Source: Antitrichia curtipendula
Lineage: Eukaryota > Streptophyta > Bryopsida > Hypnales > Leucodontaceae
Assembly: GCA_951230915.1 (NCBI GenBank)
Contig: OX579639.1
Span: forward strand, 4,774,001-4,838,000
Reading direction: 5' to 3'
DNA: 64,000 nucleotides
A program made the translations under genes and the position numbers. The notes beneath the pieces are model-generated. The model made no database searches. It had not been told where the DNA came from and saw only the letters and a list, made by a program, of their open reading frames with translations. This document shows positions 38,127-47,807 of this stretch, piece after piece; within the stretch, counting starts at the first letter, position 1; every line of letters begins with the position of its first letter.

Positions 38127-39159
38127 AAAAAATCAAGAGTACTTGTTGGAGGTCAAAGTGTTGTGCAAGACCTCTCATTTTCACACAAAATTTGAAAGAT
38201 AGACATCTTCACTTCTATCTACATGGAAGGATTTTCTATCATCCATTGGATACTTCATATTCACAACAACATTACAAGATTATTTAGAGATAATATACCC
38301 CCCTTGTAATATTAGAAAGAGAGTCTTGTTTCTTGAATTACTTGGAGGAGTGTTAAAGTTTAATTAACCCATAAAGGACCAAGCTGTGTTTTGGGGCTAT
38401 ATAGAAATTTTGGGCAGGTGTGTGTGACTAGAAATTTTTATATTTTTGGCCCAAATTTTGATAAAAGGTGGAGACAAGAAATATCTTTTATATGCACAAA
38501 ATTTCATGACATTTGAAAATAGGAGTCAAAAATTATAGCCTAATATGTTTTTTTTTTTTCATAACTGGGCAGTTTGGGCAGATTAGAAAAAATCACTTTT
38601 TTCAGAAACAAAAATTTGAAACTGGTTCTTTAGAGTTTTATATACAAGTAAAAGCTTTGAATCATTCCATTTTGATTTATGAGTCAAAAGTTAAGAGGAC
38701 TTTTTGTTTGCGGGCAATTTTGGATTCCTTATTTGTGGGCGCAAGATTACCCACCCTTGGTAATCGGGCGAACACCGACCAGGTTCTATGCCTTTATCCA
38801 CCTTTTTAAATATAAGGGGGTCTTGTGAGCGCGGTCCACTGTGCCTTCCAAGCAATGGATCTTTTGTGCTAACGTTCTCTGAGTGTCGTGGATGGCAGCG
38901 AATACTACTAGAATTGCATGTATAACTCGCAAGCAAAGGTGATTGGTAATTCCTACCTCTTTAACTGCCTATCCTATGTATAAGGTTGGCTGGGTAGTTG
39001 GCGTCATTTCTAACGTCCCGAACTATGTGAGCGGGGGACCTTATGTTCCTTCCATAAGTGTTGAATACTAATTTTTGGAGGGTTGACACTTCTCCCGGAA
39101 GTTTCAATCTTACGGCTAACCCTACGCTTAAGTTTTTTTCCTTTAATTCTTGACTTCTA

Positions 39160-39500
39160 AATATAACTCTAAATTTTTATTCCTAAATTTAACTCTAAAT
39201 GGTTACTCCTAATTTTAACTCCTAATTTTAACTCCTAATTTTAACTCCTAGATTTAACTCTAAATGTTCACTCCTAATTTTAACTCCTAATTGTTTACTC
39301 CTAGATTTAGCTCTAAATGTTTACTCCTAATTTTTTAACTCTAAATTTTTACTCCTAGATTTAACTCTAAATGTTCACTCCTAATTTTAACTCCTAATTG
39401 TTTACTCCTAGATTTAGCTCTAAATGTTTACCCCTAATTTTTAAACTCTAAATTTTTACTCCTAATTTTAACTCTAAATTCTATCTTCTACTTCTAATTT
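39160..39500. repeat. Tandem (CTCCTAATTTTAA)n array with ~107-bp higher-order unit
   Basis: Units of 13-15 bp, variants of ACTCCTAATTTTA / ACTCTAAATTTTT / ACTCCTAGATTTA, run for about 340 bp. A block starting ACTCCTAGATTTAACTC at about 39,244 recurs almost exactly at about 39,351, giving a period near 107 bp. Confidence 0.75.
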
Positions 39501-40304
39501 TTATCTTTTCTTGTCACGGTGTACCTTTCACGTGGAAAGGGCTAATTAAGGAGATCAATGCTAGAGAGGAAAAAACACAACACCGAGTATGGATTCAAGA
39601 ACTCACCTCGTCACTTCCGGTGTCGAAAATACGCTCGTCCGCATTCGTGCGTACATTCCCATACTCCATGGTGGCCCTTGGATGGTGGGACCTTTTCCCA
39701 ATTTCACCACTTATGTTTCAAAAATTAGGACCCGTGCAATCTAACCTATTTCTTTCCCTCCTCCTTTCTTCTCTCTTCTTTTCTTTCCCTTCCTTTCTTT
39801 CTACACTAACACTATTCTACCTAAGCTTTAATGGGGTGTCTTACAACTATAGATTCAAACCCCAAGAAGTTTTAATGTTCCTCCTAACCTCTTACACAAC
39901 CTTGTCTTCGTGTCATCCTAATCCTACTTCCTAATGGTCACTATGAATCCTCGAGATTTCCTTTCTAATACCTATTTAGCTAAGCCTAGGGCACTATTTA
40001 TCGTCTCTCTCCCCCTCCTCCTATTTAATTCTATGACTCACTAACCTCCCTCCATTGCGTATAGTTGTGATTTTGGTGAGAGTTGAGAGTTGTTTGATGC
40101 AGGTATGGAGGTGCGACTTATTCTTTCTTTCTACTCCCCCTATTTTCCTCCCTTTTGTGGTTGTTTTCTTTCCCTTGATTTCAACCCCGTTAGTCTTCTC
40201 CTAACCTCCACTAATCCCAACCTTTCTCCCACTAATCCCAACCTTTCTCTTTGTTTTCTTTTCCCTCTCTTTCTCTCCCTCTAGCCCTGGACTCCCTGGA
40301 CCCC

Positions 40305-40600
40305 CTGGACCACTCCAGCGACCTGCCCAGACCACCCAGCGACCTGCTAAACCACCCCAACGACCTGCTAAACCACCCAGCGACCTGCCCGACTACCCAG
40401 CGACCTGCTCGACCACCCCAGCGACTCACCCCGACTCCCCAGCACTGGACCAGACCCCTTGACTCACCCCGACTCCCCAGGGCTCACCCCGACTTCCTTG
40501 CACTGGACCAGACCCCTTGACTCACCCCGACTCCCCAGGGCTCACCCCGACTTCCTTGCACTGGACCAGACCTCCCAGGGACTCAACCCGACTTTTTTGG
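40305..40600. repeat. C-rich satellite (CAGCGACCTGC and ~74-bp units)
   Basis: CCCAGCGACCTGC-like 17-24 bp units at 40,312-40,425 are followed by a longer unit containing CCCCGACTCCCCAG, CACTGGACCAGACC and CCTTGACTCA, present in more than two copies with a period of about 74 bp. Strikingly C-rich within an AT-rich region. The 89-codon plus ORF at 40,251-40,520 is a by-product of the repeat. Confidence 0.7.
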
Positions 40601-40794
40601 GTTCCTTAAGGGAACCCACCTAAACAAATCTAAATCGGATTTTTGGTTAATTTTCCCCGATTTTTGGTGTAGTTTCCTGTTTTACGGACGCCGGCTCACA
40701 AGGGGTGGGGGGACTCTTAACTTAGACTTAATCTCGGACGCTAAACCTTGGACTTTTCCGAGAACGTCTCGGACTCTAGACTTTGGAACGAGAG

Positions 40795-41170
40795 TACATA
40801 AGGGTTCAAAGCTCCGCCGTAGAATTGGTTTTAACACCAACTTTAGGACTTATGATACCCTTGTGTTCAAAGCTCCGCCGTCTAAGGCTTGTTTTTAACA
40901 CGCACTTTAGGACTAAGGCTGGTTACAGGTTCAAAGCTTCGCCGTTCCCCGGGGGGGTGGGCCCACTTACAACCAACAACAAAAAGGACAACTTTGGTTA
41001 GGACTCAATACGGGGGCACACATGCCCGTGTTTATCACATATTTTAGGACTGGGACTGGTCATAGGTTCAAAGCTTCGCCGTTCCCTGGGGGGTGGGCCC
41101 ACTTACAACCAACAACAAAAAAAAAGGACACCTTGGTTAGGACTCAATACGGGGGCACACATGCACACAA
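40795..41170. repeat. Tandem ~138-bp repeat with TTCAAAGCTYCGCCGT core
   Basis: The core GGTTCAAAGCT(C/T)CGCCGT-like word occurs four times, at about 40,804, 40,866, 40,928 and 41,066. The last two copies extend over about 138 bp, sharing GGGGGGTGGGCCCACTTAC and AGGACTCAATACGGGGGC. Confidence 0.75.
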
Positions 41171-43354
41171 GGTCAATGATAACAGGAAAACTCTCATACA
41201 CTAAAGGCCCTCCAAAGCGGCATCGCCAAGATACGGTGGGGGGTGACTTTAGGATTAGTACAAGGCATAAGAAGTCATACAAGTATAGGGGAGACCCGTT
41301 CACTCACAACAAGGATGCAAGGCAAGGTAAGGTAGAAGGATCCAAAAGGACCTCCAAAGGAAGCTTGAAATAGAGCAACAAGGGGAGCCAAAAGTGCTCC
41401 AAAAACACCGTAGAGGTTTCTTGGCTAAAATGCCAAAGATCCCAACATAAGTTGGACCCACGGACCCAAAACAAGATTTGGGGGTGTTCTTGAGAGAAAA
41501 ATGGGGACCTTAAATAGGTTTCCAAGGCCCCACCTTCCCCTCAAGAGTTCTAAAGTAACCTTATCAACTTGGATTTTCATCCTCATCTTCAAAGATTTTC
41601 ATCCTATTCCCTAAAAAACTACTTTTACCTATCTACGCTGGACCAACCTCCTAACTTTTGGAGAATTACTCCAATCGTCAAACGGATTGCGCCATTGGCT
41701 CCAGATTGCTGTGTTTAGTCCAAGACCCCCTTGCCCCCCGTACCGAGGACAAAAAACCATCGTAGGCTAATTTAGTTTAAAAAACTAAATCGTGGTAAAA
41801 TCCTAGATATTGGGGGTCTCCTCTTTTGAGAAATGTAAATAGCTTAGGGTCTCCGGTAGGTGTGAGGGAGTCGGTAAAGACTCTTGGTTGACTTTGTTCC
41901 GCCGTCGTATGGTCCCGGAATGCCGGTCAACGTGGCGGGGACCCCGCCACGTGATTAATTCTCGAGGAATCTCGCCGGTTCGGGTACTTGCCGCTATCGG
42001 AATGTCGCGAAACTTCACGGAGCGCATTATTAACATAAACCAAGCTAGTCTAATTTTTAGTGAGATTTCCTGGCAACCTGGGTAATTTCCATGAAATTCC
42101 CGTTGGAGGTTACCAGGGTTGACCACCTGCAAAAGGTTCTTCTGCAAGTCGGAAGATGACGGGATTTTCCACAAGACCTCTCATGGGGTCACATGAAAGA
42201 TGTGCAGGTGCGTTTCCGTACCTGGCACAATTGGTCAGTGAAGATGAATTGGTCATCTCCTTGAGTTTATCGATGGTGCGGGAATCTTTTGCAGATAGAG
42301 GAATCTTGGCGAATCGATTTCGTCGTTGGACTCCTGGCATGGGATTTACCCTAGGACACCAGCCTTGGGATGTGGATTCCTCCACGGGCCCGGTCTTGCG
42401 TTAGTGGCTCCTGCATACTAACAATCGGGGTTTTGGTGTATTTCTAAACCTAACTCTAGGACACGACCTAGTGGCCTCGTTGTGGATCCCTCGGACCCAC
42501 TTAGCCATGAATTGCCACATTCATGGTGGGATTTAGCCCTTTTGGGCCTATGTGACTTGAACCCTACAAATCCACCCGTTTCGTTCTTTCTACCTATTTT
42601 TGGGTCCGGTTTGGTGGGATTCTAAGTCTAAACACCAATCTAGACCAAATACTATAATGGGTATGTTACAACCCTATTTTGGTTCTACACTCTTTTTATG
42701 GCTTTTTGTATATTTTTCTTAACTTTAAATTGCAGTTTTCCAAAAAAATAATTCTACGAGTCCCAAGTGACAAATTGGGAGCTCACACTATTCTAAAATA
42801 AACTTTGAAATCCCTTCTCTTATTCAATTTTCAATATTTTTGGAAAAAAATAATATCGTAGGATGTAGATTGTTTATTACATCATTGCAACAACTGGGAT
42901 TGGTATTTTTCAATTCCATATTTCAATTCTTAATAATTTAGTATTTTAAATCATTCTCTACTACTACCTACTTACTATTTTTTTCCTATATGTTGTACAA
43001 TTCCAAATGACCTGAAAATTTTCAAGCTTGTGGCCAACTTGTCTAGGAAAATAATCCAAAGAGGCACCACCATTTTGGTCATTTTTCATAAAAAGGTGAG
43101 CTTGTGAAGTGCAGCTGCCCTGTTTTCCTTAGGGCAGAAAAAATGATTTTAGTAAATTTGAATCCTTATATCTTGCAATCTTTGCGGTGGAATGTCTGAA
43201 ATTTTTGTCACATGTTTTTGATACTACATAATACAAGATCCTACGTTTACATATGTCAAAAAAAGTTTTTTTTCAAAAATTTGATACTTGTACTAAAAAT
43301 GGCAATTTTTGAGCGTTTTCGGTGAAAACATAATCATAGAACTTTAGGGGTTAA

Positions 43355-45204
43355 GAAGAACTTTGTCAAGAGTACTTGTGACTTGGGGAGCCACCCACCA
43401 TGTCATGGAGGGCAAAAAGAACCCCAATGAAGGCTAACTAATTTATGTAACTTCATAGTTGATGGTTGAATCTTGGTCAACCATACTCAAGTTAAAGGTT
43501 TTAATGGAGAGCGTTATAATGCTAAAATAATTCTATAGAAAAAAATGTGCTTTTCCATATGAAAGACTATTAGGTGTTGAAATGGGCATCATTGAGGTTA
43601 TCATTGCATGATAACACCTTTATCTTTTGGGCTCTTTAGGTTTCTTTTTCTTAAAAATAGGTACATGATAAAAATTTAGGTTTCAATATGTACTATATAA
43701 TGAGACCTAAGTGAGTTTGGAAATGATGATTTCATGACGAGTCTTTATGAATCATCCAAAGGATCCACAACATCCTCTCTTGCATTTCAAGGTTAACATT
43801 CCAAAATAAAGTATGGCATAGATATCTCAACCACTACGTATTGACCTTTCACTATGATGACCTTCCACTGGTCATGAAATATGATTACCACTATAGAACT
43901 GAAATATACTCAATCATTGGCATCTTTCCTACAAGTGCATTTTAAATGTGACCCTTCATTGTACCTTGACCAGTCATCATATATGATTAATATCGATATT
44001 GTGCATGGTACTAAAATGAAATGAAGTCAATCATTGGCATATTTTATATATATCCAACTTGAATGAGACCCTTCACCGTGCATTGACTAGTCATCATCTA
44101 TGCTTATCAGTATTGTTAGTATATAGTACTAAAATAAAATGTGATCATATACAATTATTAGTACTATTAATATATAGTACTAAAATAAATGCAATGAATC
44201 ATTGGCATCTTTTCTATATGTGCATTTAGAATCATTTCTTGAAATTTATTGAGAACATTCATTTCCAGAGGTGATTTAGGGTGCACATATCTTATCATAG
44301 GAAATGTATCTTTTGGGGCGTAGCATTGTGCTTCAAAATTTGTTACTTTATTCCATTATGGTTTTGTTGTGAATAGTATGAATTTTTTAAACTTTATCTA
44401 TTTGAAATACTTTTTACATATATTGCAACATAGTGATTTCCTTGTTATTTAAAAAGAATCATGGATAGGTGTCATGTTGTTTCATAGGAGTCTCATGTTG
44501 ATGTCTTGTTGTCTTAAAACAATTATAGGGTAGATGTTTTCTTGCCTTGACTTAGAAGGGTAATTGGTGCCCTTTCCACTTTACTGCAAGAAACATTCAC
44601 TGTGCAACATTCGTATGCTTTTACTTTACAAATTGTTAAATGTGAGATTTTTTTAGGTACAACTTTGGGAGTAACAACTTAATGCGGTTGAAACTTGTAA
44701 TGAAAGCAAATATGATAATTTAAACTTGTTTCAATTTATTTTTCTTTACATATGTAGGAAATATGAAATTTTGAATATATGTCAAATATGTGGTTTTGAA
44801 AGTCAAGGATACTATTGCAAATTTAGAATATCAATTTTGAATCTATGATTTAGAATGGATATTCTTTCAAGTTCTTTATGCAATCTTCAAGATCATGAAG
44901 TTTATATGGTATAGAATTTTGCAAAATAGAGGTTTTATTGGCATGCATTTTCAAAGAAAGAGATAGTTATTTTGGTGGTTCTAATGGTGCATAACCATTT
45001 TTATAATATTTTGATGGAAGATTTTTACATTTCTTTATAATTTCTTAAAATTTCCTTAATTTTTCAAATTTGAACATTCAAAATAATTATATTCATTATA
45101 TTTTAGATTTTTTAGATTTTTTTAATATATTATATTATACATTATTATTTTATCTTTTTAGGTGGAATCTTTTAGTAGCCTAAACAATAATTGTTTTTAT
45201 CCTT
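43355..45204. repeat. AT-rich intergenic sequence with a ~119-bp tandem repeat at 43.85-44.23 kb
   Basis: AATCATTGGCAT recurs at about 43,912, 44,029 and 44,187, with shared CCTTCATTGTACCTTGAC-like, AGTCATCAT and GTACTAAAATGAAATG blocks. The third copy is lengthened by an internal duplication (ATATAGTACTAAAATAAA). Nothing coding is recognised in the remainder. Confidence 0.55.
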
Positions 45205-46120
45205 TTAATTCCTTAAGTTCCTTAACTATGTTTTACCAAAAACACTCCAAAACTGCCATTTCTAGTATAAGTACCAAATTTTGAAAAAATATCATTTTTG
45301 GACACATGTAACATAGGATCTTGTAGTACGCTAGATTGAAAAGATGTGAATTTATTTTTAGAAATTTCCACCATGTAGATTGCAAGATATTAGCATTTGA
45401 AGTGGCAAAAATCCTTTTTTTGGCCCTCCAAGAAATTGGAGAGCTTCACTTCACAAAGTCACTATTGTATGAAAAAATGTCTAAAAATGTGGTGCTTCTT
45501 TGGATTCATTCTTCAAGTCAAATTGTCTATATGCTTGAAAATTTTTAGATCATTTGGAATTGTACAACATACAAGAAAAAAAAAATAGAAAATGATTAAA
45601 ATATTAAATTGTTAAGAATTTTTTTATGGAATTGAAAAATTTCACTTCCGATGGTTGCAATGTTGTAATAAACAATCTACATCCTAAGCTTTTATTTTTT
45701 TCAAAAATAATAAAAATTGAGTAAGATAAAGGATTTCAAAGTTTATTTTAGAGTAGAGAGAATCTATAACTGTCCACAAACTAAAACTCCTCATAACTTT
45801 TGACTCATTGATCAAAATGGAAAGATTCCAAGCTTTCTATGTGTATACAAGTCTAGAAAACCAATTTCAAGTTTTTGTTTATGAAAAAATTGATTTCTTT
45901 TATTTACCTGAATTGTCCATTTACAAAAGAAAGTAACATATTAGGCCATAACTTCTTACTCATATTTCCAAATGTCATGAAACTTAGTGCATATGAAATA
46001 TATTCCTTGTTCTCACTTTTTATTACCATTTCAGCCTAAAATATAGAAATCTCCAGTCACATGTACCTGCCCAAAATTTTTATGTTGTCCCAAAACGCAT
46101 CTTGGTCCTTCAGGAGTTAA
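45205..46120 (+). mobile_element. TTAA-type MITE family, copy F
   Basis: TTAA-TTCCTTAAG at the left, CTTCAGGAG-TTAA at the right. The interior follows copy A closely (CCAAAACTGCCATTTCTAGT, GACACATGTAACATAGGATC, CATAACTTTTGACTCATTG). About 916 bp. It lies about 300 bp outside the left end of the large MULE. Confidence 0.65.
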
Positions 46121-46413
46121 ATGGATTGCAAAATTCGAAGACAATATTTTATTTTTTTCTATAGTATATAAAATTTAAAATGATTGAGTTAGTCAATGAA
46201 ATGTAAATTTGAAGTTGATTTATTACAAACCTTCTAATATCCATTGTAGGCAATGATACATTCAATTGTTTGATTTTCACAAACAAACTTGAATGGACAT
46301 TAGAATTTTGGTTGTCACTTCAATTGATCTAGCAACATGGTGTATTGTAAATATAGAATTTCATAGTAATTATGTTCAAAATACTATTTTTTTACATGCA
46401 ATAGTAGAATGTT

Positions 46414-46423
46414 GGTTTGCACA
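46414..46423. repeat. Left target-site duplication of the MULE
   Basis: GGTTTGCACA, identical to 59,558-59,567. Duplications of 8-11 bp (usually 9) are characteristic of Mutator-type insertion. Confidence 0.8.
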
Positions 46424-46470
46424 CAAGGTTGCTATTCTGTGAGCCTGTGAGTGTGAGCGTATGAGCACTC
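46424..46470 (+). repeat. Left terminal inverted repeat of the MULE
   Basis: Starts CAAGGTTGCTATTCTGTGAG and continues with GTGAGC-type words, pairing with the reverse complement of 59,511-59,557 over about 43 bases. Confidence 0.8.
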
Positions 46471-46618
46471 AGTTTTTTGGGATGAAAGTTGATGAGGTAC
46501 CTATTACCGTGGATTTTACTATGATGTTTATATTGCCACATTTTAGGATCCTAAAACATTAATGATCCTTTTCCTAACCTTTTTAAAAAGTAAATCAACT
46601 GTTTTTCATAAAAATTAT

Positions 46619-46640
46619 TTAGGGTTTAGGGTTTAGGATA
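46619..46640. repeat. Three TTTAGGG units (interstitial telomere-like)
   Basis: TTTAGGGTTTAGGGTTTAGG, three plant-telomere-type units inside the left arm of the MULE. Too short to signify a telomere. Confidence 0.7.
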
Positions 46641-47433
46641 CTATGTAATTGTGATTATAAAACTAATATAACCTGAAAATCACCATTGAAGTGAAGTGGT
46701 TTAGGATATTTACTATTGTTTAGGACAATGCCTTCCTAATTCAACATGAACTACTAAAATATAGTTCACAAAATGTAGTTTAGGGTTCAATTCAAAATTT
46801 GGTATGATTATGAAATTTTTGAACTTCTAAGCAATATGAAGTTGAACTTCAACCCATTTAGTAGGCATTTGAAGTTATGACTTACTTATAATTGAATTAC
46901 AGAAATTAACAAGTAATAAACAATATTAAACCCAACAAACACATGATCAATAAGAAAAACGAGTCACATAGAATCAGAGTGGCCACTACTATCAGTGGAC
47001 AAAGTATCTACCTCTGATTCTAGGGCTGTGACATCTACAAACTGTAGAACCCTAGGATCTATAGTTGTAGACTTTTTCCGGCTTGGAAAATTCCTTTGAG
47101 ATGCAAATGTCAAAGCTAAAGCTTCGACATACTCAGGCAATGCAAAGGACTTCTCCGGGCTTGGAAGAAAACTAGATAGCGTAAAAAATGGACGAAGACC
47201 TCCTCCATTAGAAGTCATGCTGCAAAATGGAAACAAATTATTAGATATGTTTTGAATATCACATTCATAACTAAACAAACATGCAACATAGATTCAAAAG
47301 GAGTAAATAAATGAATTAGGAGAGCCTTCACATACAAATAGGAAAACAGTGCAAGCTATGGATAGACTTACTTACTGAAATGGGATTTCTTCACAATGTG
47401 GGGAACAATAACCTCCACTGCATCTTCATCATC

Positions 47434-47587
47434 CATTACAAAAAATTTCAGCCCTGGAAAAGGCTGCTAACAACTCATTTTCGGCACCCCTGTGGTGCAA
47501 TTACAGAAAAAATAAAAAATTATTTTTTTATTTTTTTAATATTATTTTATAAAAAATAATAAAAAATAATAATAAAAAAATAATAAA

Positions 47588-47618
<31 letters not shown>

Positions 47619-47807
47619 AAATTTTAAAAAATTAAAAAAAAATTTAAAAAAATATTAAAAAAATAAAAAAATCTAACAGAACGCTGACGTGGTCGAAATT
47701 CGACCACGTCAGCGATTTCAGTTCAGAAAGGGATTTCTCTCGACTTGCACCAGGGGGGAGGGTTGCATAACTCACGGCCTTTTCCAGGGCTGATATTTTT
47801 TGTAATG
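47434..47807. mobile_element. MITE inserted in the methyltransferase 3' coding region
   Basis: Terminal inverted repeats beginning CATTACAAAAAATTTCAGCC and extending over about 35 bp, with further inner pairing around TTGCACCA and a palindrome GACGTGGTCGAAATTCGACC near 47,688-47,707. The centre (47,515-47,680) is A/T low complexity. Outside the repeats the coding frame reads VDS on one side and DDEDAVEV on the other, in phase, so the MITE splits an exon. Read-through gives about a dozen foreign codons and a stop. No clean target duplication was read. Confidence 0.7.

Larger units (their letters stand above)
38734..42787. mobile_element. LTR-retrotransposon-like insertion (TG..CA ends) with internal satellites
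   Basis: Begins TGTGGGCGC and ends GAGCTCACA. The ends have the TG/CA form of LTR elements and short inverted similarity, and are flanked by TTATT on the left and CTATT on the right (4 of 5 match). The block is GC-richer than its surroundings and lies precisely inside a TTAA-type MITE, so it is younger than that MITE. I recognised no gag or pol coding. It could be a very long solo LTR, a non-autonomous LTR element, or a different large element. Its left end matches the start of this window. Confidence 0.5.
38364..43354 (-). mobile_element. TTAA-type MITE family, copy E/G, split by a 4-kb insertion
   Basis: Segment 38,364-38,733 is the reverse complement of the right part of copy F (AAGGACCAAG, GTTTTGGG, TTTTGGGCAGGT, TGACTCATAAATC blocks). 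Segment 42,788-43,354 is the reverse complement of the left part of copies A and F and ends CTTTAGGGG-TTAA. Together they form one full element in reverse orientation, TTAA at both ends, interrupted where the family reads AGATTCTCTC..ACTCTAAAATAAAC. Confidence 0.65.

Noticed and set aside
39160..39500. CRISPR array
   Set aside because: Units are contiguous with no unique spacers of constant size, and the window is eukaryotic. It is a tandem satellite.
40251..40520. Proline-rich protein ORF (89 codons)
   Set aside because: Generated by the C-rich satellite; the same sequence is open in several frames.
40090..42404. gag or pol genes of the LTR-like insertion
   Set aside because: ORFs such as 41,803-42,174 minus and 42,110-42,385 minus show no zinc knuckle, protease, RT or integrase motif.
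46619..46640. Telomere or interstitial telomeric array
   Set aside because: Only three TTTAGGG units inside the MULE arm. Far too short.
47515..47680. Functional A/T-rich element such as an origin
   Set aside because: It is the low-complexity centre of a MITE; nothing else supports an origin.
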